Notes under the pieces: generated by a model
Told to the model about the DNA's origin: nothing
The model's input: only the letters and a program-made list of their open reading frames with translations
Database searches by the model: none
Assembly (NCBI RefSeq): GCF_030506285.1
Contig: NZ_CP119422.1
Location: 4,327,501-4,391,500, forward strand
DNA from: Catalinimonas niigatensis
GTDB lineage: Bacteria; Bacteroidota; Bacteroidia; Cytophagales; Cyclobacteriaceae
Reading direction: 5' to 3'
DNA length: 64,000 nt
Program-made: the position numbers and the translations under genes
Shown here: piece by piece, positions 55,631 to 64,000 of the stretch
How positions within the stretch are numbered: the first letter of the stretch is position 1
Layout of the letters: the number at the start of each line of letters is the position of its first letter

Positions 55631-56260
55631 ATGGAAAATTATCTACCCTTGTTTCCTCTAAATCTAGTAGCTTTTCCCGGTGAAGATGTGAACCTCCATA
55701 TCTTTGAAGAGAGATATAGGCAGCTTAGCAATGAATCATTGGAAAAAAACCAGCCCTTTGGCATACCAGCTTATGTGGATAAGAAAGTGGAATATGGTAC
55801 AGAGATGTACATAAAAAAAGTAGTTAAAAGGTATGAAGACGGACGATTGGATATTACCACAAAAGCTATGAGAGTTTTTAAGGTAATGTCTTTTATTAAC
55901 CCAGTAAGTGGAAAGCTTTATGCCGGAGGAGAAGTCTTTTATCTGGATAACATAGAAGATGGTGATCCGGCAGCCAGAGCTGAAATGGTATCGTTGGTGA
56001 AAGAACTGTACAATGTGATGAATGTCGTCAAAAGGGTGGAAGTAAATGCAGATATTACTACCTTTGAAATCGGCCATAAAATCGGATTTTCACTTGATCA
56101 GGAGTACTTGCTTCTACAAATTGAACGGGAGAGAGATCGCCAGTTGATGATCATTGAACACTTAAAAAAAACAATTCCTTTGTTGCGGGAAGTGGAACGC
56201 ACCAAAGACATAATTCGCATGAATGGTCATTTTAAGCATTTTGATCCCTTGGATTTTTAA
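55631..56260 (+). CDS. LON substrate-binding-domain protein
   Basis: 209 residues, matching only the N-terminal (PUA-like) domain of Lon: MENYLPLFPLNLVAFPGEDVN, then HIFEERYRQLSNE and the helical DQEYLLLQIERERDRQLMIIEHL. There is no AAA or protease domain. Such stand-alone proteins are widespread; roles are unclear. It starts 30 bases after an AT-rich lead and ends 15 bases before nuoA, so it is likely transcribed with the nuo genes. Confidence 0.82.
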   Translation: MENYLPLFPLNLVAFPGEDVNLHIFEERYRQLSNESLEKNQPFGIPAYVDKKVEYGTEMYIKKVVKRYEDGRLDITTKAMRVFKVMSFINPVSGKLYAGGEVFYLDNIEDGDPAARAEMVSLVKELYNVMNVVKRVEVNADITTFEIGHKIGFSLDQEYLLLQIERERDRQLMIIEHLKKTIPLLREVERTKDIIRMNGHFKHFDPLDF

Positions 56261-56275
56261 TTTTTCTGAGAAGAT

Positions 56276-56755
56276 ATGATAACACAGGATACTGAACTTT
56301 CTGGCTTTGCAGTAATACTACTTTTCATTGTAGGAGGAGGTATATTTGTGACTATTGCCCTGTTGGTTGCCAAAATGATCCGCCCTGACCGGCCTAACGA
56401 TGAGAAGTTGACAACTTATGAATGTGGCGAAGATCCCAGTGGTTCAGCCTGGGGACAATTTAACTCCCGATTCTACATCATTGCTTTGATTTTCATTTTA
56501 TTTGATGTTGAAATCGTTTTCCTGTTTCCCTGGGCTACGGTCTTTGGGCAGAAGGAATTGATTGAGGGAACACAAGGTTTATGGGGGTGGTTTTCTCTGG
56601 TAGAGATGTTTATTTTTATTGGTGTATTGGCTATGGGTTTAGCCTATGCCTGGGCCAAAGGTTTTCTGGATTGGATCAAGCCACAGGTAAGAAAGCAGAT
56701 TTATACCTCTCACATTCCCAGAGAGCTATACAACAAAATTTCAGAAAAATATTAA
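56276..56755 (+). CDS. nuoA: NADH-quinone oxidoreductase subunit A
   Basis: 159 residues, three membrane helices (about 9-32, 63-86 and 99-123). The conserved [19 protein letters not shown] and [22 protein letters not shown] are diagnostic. It is a core membrane subunit of complex I at the junction with the peripheral arm. The family is normally 110-150 residues, so it is at the upper end. nuoB follows after 86 bases. Confidence 0.95.
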   Translation: MITQDTELSGFAVILLFIVGGGIFVTIALLVAKMIRPDRPNDEKLTTYECGEDPSGSAWGQFNSRFYIIALIFILFDVEIVFLFPWATVFGQKELIEGTQGLWGWFSLVEMFIFIGVLAMGLAYAWAKGFLDWIKPQVRKQIYTSHIPRELYNKISEKY

Positions 56756-56841
56756 TATGGATATTTTCAATTTTATGACAACATGGTCCATCATAGGACT
56801 GCCAACATTTTCAATGTAATCTTTAATCTACAATCAATGGT

Positions 56842-57393
56842 ATGGGAGGTTTACTGGATCAGCAGTTTGGAAAAGGAGGGGTAATTGTAACCCGCGTGGA
56901 TGATATTGTCAATTGGGCACGACTTTCTTCCCTCTGGCCTATGGGTTTTGGTTTGGCTTGCTGTGCTATCGAGATGATGTCAACCTATGCTTCCGGTTAT
57001 GATTTGGATCGTTTTGGTGTAATTCCGCGCCCATCCCCCCGCCAATCTGATGTGATGATTGTCTCTGGTACTGTTACCTTCAAAATGGCTGATCGGGTGC
57101 GCCGACTGTACGAACAAATGTCGGAGCCACGTTACGTCATTTCTATGGGCTCCTGTTCTAATTGTGGCGGGCCGTACTGGCAACATGGCTATCATGTGGT
57201 CAAGGGAGTTGACCGTATTATCCCGGTAGATGTGTATGTGCCGGGTTGCCCTCCCCGGCCAGAGTCTTTGATCGGTGGTATCCTTAAGCTACAGGAAAAA
57301 ATAAGGAATGAATCCCTCATGGCTCCTACCGCTTTAGAAAAACTCATGGCAAAGAAAAAAGAAGTATCCAGTCCTGAAACACAAAAAACATGA
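56842..57393 (+). CDS. nuoB: NADH-quinone oxidoreductase subunit B
   Basis: 183 residues. The N2 4Fe-4S cluster ligands are Cys40, Cys41 ([10 protein letters not shown]), Cys105 ([10 protein letters not shown]) and Cys136 (YVPGCPPRP). It passes electrons to quinone. The start is chosen as the ATG that gives the normal short N-terminus. Its stop overlaps the nuoC start by 4 bases (ATGA), a sign of translational coupling. Confidence 0.96.
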   Translation: MGGLLDQQFGKGGVIVTRVDDIVNWARLSSLWPMGFGLACCAIEMMSTYASGYDLDRFGVIPRPSPRQSDVMIVSGTVTFKMADRVRRLYEQMSEPRYVISMGSCSNCGGPYWQHGYHVVKGVDRIIPVDVYVPGCPPRPESLIGGILKLQEKIRNESLMAPTALEKLMAKKKEVSSPETQKT

Positions 57394-57890
57394 TTCTGGA
57401 AGAAGTACAAGCCTTATTAACTGTAAAGTTTGGAGAGCAGATCATTCTGGCAACAGATATAAATTCCTCTCCTCCCATGCTGACCGTTCCTGCCGCGCAA
57501 ATTGCAGAAATATGTACAGAACTCCACACTAATGAGCAAACTTACTTTGACTATCTGGCTTGCCTCACCGGCTTAGACAATGGTCCTGATGAGCGTACGA
57601 TGGAAGTGATCTACCATCTTTATTCTATTCCTTATAATTTTCAACTGGCTTTACAAATCGTTATCCCCAGGCAGATTGGAGAAAACAAAATGACTGAAGT
57701 GCCTACGGTAAGCCATATCTGGCGTACAGCCAACTGGCATGAGCGTGAAGCTTTTGATATGTATGGTATTCACTTTAGTGGCCATCCTGATCAGCGTCGT
57801 ATTCTTCTTCCTGCCGATTGGGAAGGGCATCCTCTCCGAAAAGATTATAAAGAGCAGGATTATTATCATGGGATCAAAGTAATCTATTAA
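57390..57890 (+). CDS. nuoC: NADH-quinone oxidoreductase subunit C
   Basis: 166 residues, the 30-kDa subunit. The end [39 protein letters not shown] is the family signature. It is in the peripheral arm near NuoD. The start overlaps the nuoB stop, and nuoD follows 8 bases on. It is a separate gene, not fused to nuoD as in some groups. Confidence 0.96.
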   Translation: MILEEVQALLTVKFGEQIILATDINSSPPMLTVPAAQIAEICTELHTNEQTYFDYLACLTGLDNGPDERTMEVIYHLYSIPYNFQLALQIVIPRQIGENKMTEVPTVSHIWRTANWHEREAFDMYGIHFSGHPDQRRILLPADWEGHPLRKDYKEQDYYHGIKVIY

Positions 57891-57898
57891 GTAGCAGG

Positions 57899-59116
57899 AT
57901 GGGCAACCCGATACAATATCAGTATGATGAACAGCATCTGAAACGTTCAGAGCCTAACAAATTTCAAGCTGAAGATCTGAAATCAGAAGAGATGATCTTG
58001 AATGTAGGCCCACAACATCCTTCTACACATGGAGTACTCAGGCTGGAAGTGGTGACCAATGGGGAAGTGATTGTAGACGTTGTCCCTCACCTTGGCTATC
58101 TGCATCGTTGTTTTGAGAAACACGCAGAAAATTTGCCTTATAACCAGATCCTCCCTTTTGTGGATAGAATGGATTATCTAGCCTCTATGAATTCTGAACA
58201 TGCCTTTGTGATGGGTGTAGAGCGCATGCTGGGTATTGCTGATCAGATTCCTCCCCGAATAGAATATATACGTGTGCTGGTAGCTGAGTTGAACCGCCTG
58301 GCTTCGCACTTTGTTGCCGTTGGCACTTATGCTATGGATATTGGAGCTTATACGCCATTTTTATGGCTGATGCGTGATCGTGAGCATATTATGCGCCTGC
58401 TGGAGTGGGTCTGTGGGGCACGTATGCTGTATAACTATATCTGGATTGGAGGACTGTTTTATGATTTACCTGTTGGATTTGAAGAGCGTTGTGCAGAATT
58501 TGTCAAATATCTGAAGCCCAAACTCCTTGAAATGGAGAGACTGGTGATAGAAAATAAAATCTTTGTAGAACGTACGGCAAATGTGGGTATCCTTCCGTTG
58601 GATATTGCTATTAATTATGGGATTTCAGGCCCTATGTTGCGTGGCTCAGGTCTCAAACTGGATTTGCGGAAAGTAGATGGATATTCAGTATATCCGGAAC
58701 TTGAATTTGAGATTCCGGTGGGCGAGGGCGCCATGGGAAGCCTGGGCGACTGCTGGGACCGTACTTATGTAAGGGTAAGAGAATGTGATGAATCTCTGAA
58801 AATCATAGAGCAGTGCTTGCAAAGGCTAAGTGGAGATCTATCCAGAACGCGTGAATTTGATCCTCGGGCTATGGTTCCTAAAAAAATTCGTCCCAAGCCA
58901 CAGAATTTTTATGTGAGGGCAGAAAACCCCCGCGGAGAATTGGGCTTCTATTTTCGTGCCGATGGCAAAAGCGATATACCTTTCCGCTGCAAGGCCCGGA
59001 GTAGCTGTTTTGTTAATCTATCTATAATTAGTGAGATTGCAAAAGGCTGTATGATCGCTGATTTGATTGCCATATTAGGTTCTATTGACATTGTATTGGG
59101 TGAGGTTGATAGGTAA
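57899..59116 (+). CDS. nuoD: NADH-quinone oxidoreductase subunit D
   Basis: 405 residues, the 49-kDa subunit. The conserved [44 protein letters not shown] and [13 protein letters not shown] are visible, forming the quinone site with NuoB. The run of nuoABCD ends here; nuoE, F, G and the rest are not in the window, as the next gene is a kinase on the opposite strand. The other subunits must be encoded elsewhere. Confidence 0.96.
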   Translation: MGNPIQYQYDEQHLKRSEPNKFQAEDLKSEEMILNVGPQHPSTHGVLRLEVVTNGEVIVDVVPHLGYLHRCFEKHAENLPYNQILPFVDRMDYLASMNSEHAFVMGVERMLGIADQIPPRIEYIRVLVAELNRLASHFVAVGTYAMDIGAYTPFLWLMRDREHIMRLLEWVCGARMLYNYIWIGGLFYDLPVGFEERCAEFVKYLKPKLLEMERLVIENKIFVERTANVGILPLDIAINYGISGPMLRGSGLKLDLRKVDGYSVYPELEFEIPVGEGAMGSLGDCWDRTYVRVRECDESLKIIEQCLQRLSGDLSRTREFDPRAMVPKKIRPKPQNFYVRAENPRGELGFYFRADGKSDIPFRCKARSSCFVNLSIISEIAKGCMIADLIAILGSIDIVLGEVDR

Positions 59117-59159
59117 TCTAACTATTATTTACTCTATCTCTGGCCTTAATTTATGGGAG

Positions 59160-60308
59160 TTAGAGGGTTACTAAAAGTTTACTATGATTTTTCTTTTGAA
59201 GAGTGGGATCGGGTAGATATAACCATACTTCAGTGCCCATTTGAGGCGTACTTTTGATACCAATCTCTCCCCCCAGCTTTTCCACATGCGTTTTTACAAT
59301 AAACATGCCCAAACCAGAACCTTCTGTATGGTTATGGCCTCTGTAGAACATATCAAAAGCACGCTTTTGCAGGTCTTTGTCCATACCAAGCCCATTGTCT
59401 TTTACCTTAATTTTAATACCGTCTTTGTATTTCCGCACAGAGACTTTGGTGACTGCATCTGATATATTGGGCTTACGGTATTTTATACTGTTTTCAATCA
59501 GGTTTTGCATAATGGATTGAAACAGCTTTTCTTCAGTGTGGAAGTTGAAACTTTCAGTGGCTGTCAGGTGGATGATTACCTTTTCCTTACCCGGAAAGGA
59601 TTGAAGATCAGTAATGATATCATTTAGCTTTTCACGTACGGGGATGGAGGTGTATTCTATCTCATTCTTTTTAGCCAATCCCAACTCAAGCAAACCTAAG
59701 AGTTTTTCTTCCAACCTCTTTGCACTTTTTTTGATAAGCTGCATATAATTTTGAGTGGCCTCCACATTGTCAGGCTCAAGTTCAATCAGCTGGAATAAGC
59801 CATTCATAGAAGCTAAGGGGCCTTTTAGATCATGTGAAATGCGGTAAATCAGGGTCTCTAGTTCAGCATTCTTCTTTTTGAGTTCTTCGGTAGCTTTGAC
59901 CAGCTGCCTGTCATCTTTGGCAATCATAATAAAATTGGTAGTATCGTCTTGTGCAATTGAAGAAAATGATATAGATACAGGCAACTGCTTTTTGCCACGT
60001 ACACTAAAGCAAGAACGACGATTATAAATTTGTCTTTTCTCAAGTACTTCCTGCAATAAGATTTCTAAAAACTCTAGCTGGCTCTTAGGAAAAAGTTCTA
60101 TAATATGGAAACCAATGACTTCTTCCTGCTTGTAGTTGAGAAGCTGTGCAGCTTTCTCATTTAAGTAAGTGACAATAAAATTTTGGTCAAAGGAAATAAC
60201 CATGTCAGATACACTTTTACCTATACACTCACAAGGATTAAACGGAGCCTCATTTAGTTCAGGATAAATACACACCTCATGAGCGATTGGATTGTAGAGA
60301 GTAGTCAT
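59160..60308 (-). CDS. PAS-domain sensor histidine kinase, soluble
   Basis: 382 residues, no transmembrane segment. One PAS domain covers about residues 30-130, followed by a coiled coil (ATEELKKKNAELETL) and a HisKA domain with His159 in YRISHDLKGPL. The ATPase domain has NLIENSIKY, DNGLGMDKD, AFDMFYRG and GSGLGMFIVK. It resembles the kinase at 7839-9326 in plan and in motif wording, but has one PAS domain less. It is convergent with nuoD; no response regulator is next to it. A short palindromic word (ACGTTAAAACGT) sits 10 bases upstream of the start. Confidence 0.92.
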   Translation of the reverse strand: MTTLYNPIAHEVCIYPELNEAPFNPCECIGKSVSDMVISFDQNFIVTYLNEKAAQLLNYKQEEVIGFHIIELFPKSQLEFLEILLQEVLEKRQIYNRRSCFSVRGKKQLPVSISFSSIAQDDTTNFIMIAKDDRQLVKATEELKKKNAELETLIYRISHDLKGPLASMNGLFQLIELEPDNVEATQNYMQLIKKSAKRLEEKLLGLLELGLAKKNEIEYTSIPVREKLNDIITDLQSFPGKEKVIIHLTATESFNFHTEEKLFQSIMQNLIENSIKYRKPNISDAVTKVSVRKYKDGIKIKVKDNGLGMDKDLQKRAFDMFYRGHNHTEGSGLGMFIVKTHVEKLGGEIGIKSTPQMGTEVWLYLPDPTLQKKNHSKLLVTL

Positions 60309-61132
60309 AAGAACACGTTAAAACGTAAAATTCATTTTGATGTACTAAAGCTACAAAAAAATTAACAATTATAAATTTTCAAATAAAAAATATAATTAAA
60401 TAAATATACAATTTTATTAAAACTATTCTATTTGAAGTTAAAAAGTTGAGTTAAGAGGGTAAAAAGTACACTTAAAGTAAGGTGTATTTTATATAATTAT
60501 CTTAGTCAAGACGAAAAATACAGAGTTTTCACGCAGAAACATTTGCAAAAAGATAAAAAACTTACTTAGAGACAATGAGCTATTATTTTCAATAGCTGTG
60601 CAGAAGTAATAATGTTGAGTTTAGCGTGTAAAATTGCATGTTTCCTTTTTTTTGCTAAAAAAAAGCAGCAGCTAAATGATTTTACTGATTAATGGAAGCA
60701 GCATTTTACAAGATCAATCAGTTGGTAAATTTGAGTGGCTGATTAAAACTTGGATTTATTATACAGTTGTGAAAGGAAGCAATGTAATTAAGAAAAGCGT
60801 AAATGACTTCCAAGTCTTACTTCCATGTGATGGGTGAGAAAAGTCTATATATCTCCAGTGCATAAAATGCTGCACCCTGACTTAATCTCCCTTCTCAATG
60901 ATAAATGTTGCATTATATTGGTAAATAATAAAATATTAATAATAAAAAGAATAACAAAAAGGTTTTGCTTTTAACAAGGTAGACTGTATTATTTATCGGA
61001 TTTGCTTATTTGTATTCATACATATCTTTAGATCAGACTGATTTCATGCGAGTTCGGAAATCATGTTTTATACGTTTGTTAAATTTTTCTATGTAAGATT
61101 AGTATTTTCATAAGAAAAAAATCGCAACAAGC
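60309..61132. other. 824-base AT-rich gap
   Basis: No coding-like frame, tRNA, or strong hairpin. Composition is strongly AT-rich, most of all at 60350-60430 and 60900-61100. A TATCTTTA word near 61023-61030 with TTG 18 bases upstream is a weak promoter candidate for the lipoprotein gene; the kinase promoter should lie at the other end. Nothing else recognised. Confidence 0.4.
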
Positions 61133-63316
61133 GTGAAAGTAGTACTTTATCAACTATTATTCTGGATCATCATCTTTAGCATATTGCTAGTCGGATGTGA
61201 GAGGGAAAAAAAAGAATTCATACAACCTTCTCCCAAAGTAGAAAGTCCGAAGGGTATAAGCCCCAATGGTTTTATTGCTCAATGGGTTGCATTTCCTTCC
61301 ATTGACTATTACCTATTGGATATCGCCCTGGATTCCGATTTTGAGAATAAGTTAAGCGATGAATACCCTATCACTGTCAAAGACAATTTTTATGAAGTTC
61401 AAAACTTAGCACCTTCTACAATCTACTATTACAGGGTAGGGGCAAAGACACTATCTGGCTCTACCATTGCTTATTCAGCTATCCAGGAAGTAGCTACCAC
61501 ATCTCTCTCAAGCCCGGTAGCATATGAGCCGACAGATATAGGCATTAACCAAATTACAGCGATATGGTCTTCGGTGAAAGAAGCTGATGGATACAAGGTA
61601 GAATTATCTTCTCAAATAAATTTTGATAACATACTTGAAACCTATGAAAAGACCAGTAACCTGGATACGATGCTGGTTATTGATAACCTTGAGGAAAAGC
61701 AAGGATATTTTTACAGAATAAGATCTACAAAGGGAGACTATTATTCTCTTCCTTCCAATACTATATATAGTACTACCACTAATTTAGAAAAGCCGGTTTT
61801 GATAGGCGTGCCGGAAGTGCAATATACTTCTATTACCTTCCAGTGGGAAGAAGTTGCGTTTGCAGATGCTTATGAGGTTGAAATAAGTGCTGATCCTCTA
61901 TTTGATTTGAATTCAGCTCCTGTATTTAGCGCTGACAATATATTTACACTCCAAGCCACTATTGATGGATTAAATGCAAATACCTATTATTATTATAGAG
62001 TAAGGGCAAGACAGGATACTTCATTTTCAGGCTATTCATCTACTCTAAAGGTCAAGACAAAGAGCTTGGGTATTCCTCAAATGCTATTTCCAACAGATAT
62101 TGGTACAAGTCAGTTTACAGGGAGTTGGAATTTGGTAGCGGATGCAGAGGCTTATGAAGTAGATTTGGCCACAGATACCAGTTTTAGAAGTACCATCGCT
62201 GTTTACAGCGCTCTACATCTTACCGAACTGAGTTTTTTATTTACGGATCTTAAGCCAAATACTACCTATTATTTGCGTGTAAGAGCACAGGGGTTTAATG
62301 CCTACTCTGATTTTTCGGAAGTGCTTACAGTGAGTACTGTACCTCTTACTGCGCCAGGCATACTAGAGGTAACGACAAAAAATATCAACTCTCTAGTATT
62401 GGAATGGAGTCAGACTGAAGGTGCAGAAAGTTATCTGTTAAGTATAGCTACCAATAGTACATTTACAGAGTATCTCACTGGTTATGAGCAAAAAGAGATT
62501 ATTGGCAATATATGGGAAGTACAAAATACTGATCCTTTGCAGGCTTATTATGTCAGCATAAAAAGTAAAAACGGAACCATTGTTTCATCTGAAGAGACAA
62601 TAATTTATGTAACCGCCCCAATTCCCTCTACCTGCGTATTGAGTAAAAGAAGTTGGGATGACGGATGGGTAGAAAGTTATACCTACAATGGTAACCAACT
62701 CACCTCTATCAGTGGCGATAGTGCAGGTATCGCACGCTATAACTGGGAGCTGTTTTATGAAGGTGAGAAGTTAGTGAAAGCCAACAAATATGAAGCTGAA
62801 GCGCTAGATCTGCTAGCACTTTCAGAAATATGGCTCTTTGGGTATCAGGATACATTATGGGTATCTCTTCACCGTCAGGATAAACTATCCAACACATTGG
62901 AATATACTACCTTATCTTATGATGCGAATGGTAAAGTAGTACAAATAAGTAGATACACAGATGAATTAGCTACTACGCTAAATAGTAAGGAGAATTATAC
63001 TTATTCAGAAGGAAAAATAGTAGAAGCCAGAGATGATACTAATCAACTTATCAAGACCTGGAAATATACGAATGATTATAATCCTGCATATCGTTTTTCA
63101 CCTGTAATCCACGCTCTATTATATGACCCTGGTATGTCAGCTTCCCTGGGTTTTGTAGCGCCTTCTGTCACTAGTTTTTACCAGCAAATGGTAAATGATA
63201 TTTGGGAAAAACAGGCATATGTATATGAAACAAACCAGATAGGAATGCCTATTAAACTATATCCTGGTAATGATCTGCCCATACAATCCTATATTTTCAG
63301 CTCATGCGGATTTTAA
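61133..63316 (+). CDS. Lipoprotein with fibronectin type III repeats
   Basis: 727 residues from a GTG start at 61133. The lipobox LLVGC gives Cys22 as the lipid anchor. Five or so fibronectin type III domains follow (about residues 35-120, 121-215, 216-310, 311-405, 406-495), each with the 'W......A..Y.V......F' and 'L.P.T.YYYRVRA' pattern. From about residue 500 to the end a different region has YTYNGNQLTSISGD, YSEGKIVEARDD and similar words, resembling the YD/RHS-type beta repeats, ending in CGF. The downstream TonB-receptor gene begins within its last codons (overlap of 13 bases). A surface-exposed binding partner of that receptor is the likely role. Confidence 0.78.
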   Translation: MKVVLYQLLFWIIIFSILLVGCEREKKEFIQPSPKVESPKGISPNGFIAQWVAFPSIDYYLLDIALDSDFENKLSDEYPITVKDNFYEVQNLAPSTIYYYRVGAKTLSGSTIAYSAIQEVATTSLSSPVAYEPTDIGINQITAIWSSVKEADGYKVELSSQINFDNILETYEKTSNLDTMLVIDNLEEKQGYFYRIRSTKGDYYSLPSNTIYSTTTNLEKPVLIGVPEVQYTSITFQWEEVAFADAYEVEISADPLFDLNSAPVFSADNIFTLQATIDGLNANTYYYYRVRARQDTSFSGYSSTLKVKTKSLGIPQMLFPTDIGTSQFTGSWNLVADAEAYEVDLATDTSFRSTIAVYSALHLTELSFLFTDLKPNTTYYLRVRAQGFNAYSDFSEVLTVSTVPLTAPGILEVTTKNINSLVLEWSQTEGAESYLLSIATNSTFTEYLTGYEQKEIIGNIWEVQNTDPLQAYYVSIKSKNGTIVSSEETIIYVTAPIPSTCVLSKRSWDDGWVESYTYNGNQLTSISGDSAGIARYNWELFYEGEKLVKANKYEAEALDLLALSEIWLFGYQDTLWVSLHRQDKLSNTLEYTTLSYDANGKVVQISRYTDELATTLNSKENYTYSEGKIVEARDDTNQLIKTWKYTNDYNPAYRFSPVIHALLYDPGMSASLGFVAPSVTSFYQQMVNDIWEKQAYVYETNQIGMPIKLYPGNDLPIQSYIFSSCGF

Positions 63317-64000
63317 GCTTGTCTCAATATATCGCTTTGGCTATTCTATGGTGTGCTGTGCTACTCTTCTCGAGTAGTTATGCCTGGGGACAAGCAGACA
63401 GTGCAAGCATGTATAAGCTACAGATAAGTAAGGATTTGCCTTTTGAGAAGGTATTGCAGGAACAAGAGCCAGCGTTCTTTTCTGCCAACAGAAAGTTAGA
63501 TAGCCTGAAGCACATTGCGATTAATGTAAGCATTATTACCAAAGAAAGACTAAAACAAGCGGGTGTTACCAACGTACCTGAAGCGCTACAGTTGCTGCCT
63601 GAATTTGTACTCAAAATCAAAGGAAACGGATTATATAATGTAGAATATAGAGGCGCAAAAAGCACTTATCACAGCACTCTGGAAGGAAGCGGTCAGGAAA
63701 ACTTACTGTTGTTGCTCAATGCAGTACCCTTTAATGATGCACTATCTGGAGAGGTATGGTGGGAAGCTGTTCCTGTAAGTATAGAGGATATTGAGATGAT
63801 TGAGGTAATTCATTCTCCACAGGGTACCTGGTATGGCTATGGAGGAGCTTTAGGAGTAGTCAATATTATCACTAAAAAGAGTACACGTACCGCTGGAATT
63901 CAATTGAAAGCCAATCTGCAAGCTGGCCAGTTTCAGTCACATGCTTATCACGGCAGCTTGAACATCGGTATTAATGACCATATTGCTGTCAGGGTTGGAG
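63304..64000 (+). CDS. TonB-dependent receptor (partial, runs off the window)
   Basis: ATG 63304 begins a frame open to the window end, 232 complete codons. A signal peptide (SSSYAWG) is followed by about 40 residues without the usual carboxypeptidase-regulatory domain, then the plug: INVSIITKERLKQAGVTNVPEALQLLPE, EYRGAKS, LLLLLNAVPFND, IEDIEMIEVIHSPQGTWYGYGGALGVVNIITKKS, all typical. The barrel is cut off. It imports a substrate across the outer membrane using TonB energy. It overlaps the fibronectin-III lipoprotein gene by 13 bases, so both are translated together. The plug resembles those for iron complexes, cobalamin or colicin-type receptors; substrate unknown. Confidence 0.85.
   Translation, partial: MRILSLSQYIALAILWCAVLLFSSSYAWGQADSASMYKLQISKDLPFEKVLQEQEPAFFSANRKLDSLKHIAINVSIITKERLKQAGVTNVPEALQLLPEFVLKIKGNGLYNVEYRGAKSTYHSTLEGSGQENLLLLLNAVPFNDALSGEVWWEAVPVSIEDIEMIEVIHSPQGTWYGYGGALGVVNIITKKSTRTAGIQLKANLQAGQFQSHAYHGSLNIGINDHIAVRVG

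Noticed and set aside
60590-60612. Small stem AGCTATT / AATAGCT
   Set aside because: Seven-base arms in strongly AT-rich DNA are expected by chance.

Overview
This 64 kb window looks like chromosomal DNA of a Bacteroidota bacterium, most likely of the order Cytophagales; genus cannot be told from sequence alone. The evidence is a type IX secretion sortase/PorV-like pair, the gliding lipoprotein GldD, many lipoproteins without a recognisable partner family, a single-chain GlyS, an IleS with the variant GIHH signature, a long NADPH-type GltB/GltD pair, and promoters of the Bacteroidota type (TTG, 21 bases, TAnnTTTG) upstream of ileS and glyS. Coding density is high, gene order is ordinary for a chromosome, and no prophage, insertion sequence, CRISPR array, rRNA or tRNA was seen.

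Layout. 1-7 kb: end of a beta-propeller-like gene, a small secreted protein, then a PorV/PorQ-family barrel and a very long gingipain-fold sortase (PorV2/PorU2 type). 7-15 kb: lipoprotein, PAS histidine kinase, polyprenyl diphosphate synthase, M1 peptidase, a zinc-less Fpg/Nei glycosylase, a 44-residue cysteine-rich protein and a lipoprotein. 15-25 kb (minus strand): lspA and ileS, an RND/MMPL (HAE3) exporter, an MtfA-like peptidase and glyS. 24.5-25.8 kb: a small accessory patch with a Uma2-type nuclease-fold protein and a RelE/ParE toxin-antitoxin pair, each preceded by a copy of the same 66-base inverted-repeat element. 25.8-36.5 kb: rfbB, gldD-recG, then gltB-gltD behind a 550-base AT-rich leader.

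36.5-44 kb: secreted BNR-repeat protein, M14 carboxypeptidase, small lipoprotein, and a two-gene molybdenum hydroxylase with a twin-arginine signal. 44-52 kb: tryptophan-rich secreted protein with a Ser/Arg-rich tail, copper ATPase plus metallochaperone, ABC-type permease, TatA and a c-type cytochrome. 52-55.4 kb: MocA/XdhC-type maturation proteins and a class V aminotransferase. 55.6-60 kb: LON-domain protein, nuoABCD and a PAS histidine kinase. 61-64 kb: a fibronectin-III lipoprotein overlapping the start of a TonB-dependent receptor that runs off the window.

Functional links. The molybdenum hydroxylase (41.2-43.9 kb), TatA, the cytochrome c, MocA and XdhC lie within 13 kb and make a plausible export, maturation and electron-transfer set, although unrelated genes interrupt them. 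The overlapping fibronectin-III lipoprotein and TonB receptor look like a co-translated surface uptake or binding pair. The most distinctive observations are the shared repeat in front of the Uma2 and toxin-antitoxin genes, the GIHH motif of IleS, the 13-base inverted repeat that swallows a start codon at 40.7 kb, the lipoprotein/receptor pair, and the possibly leaderless glyS promoter.
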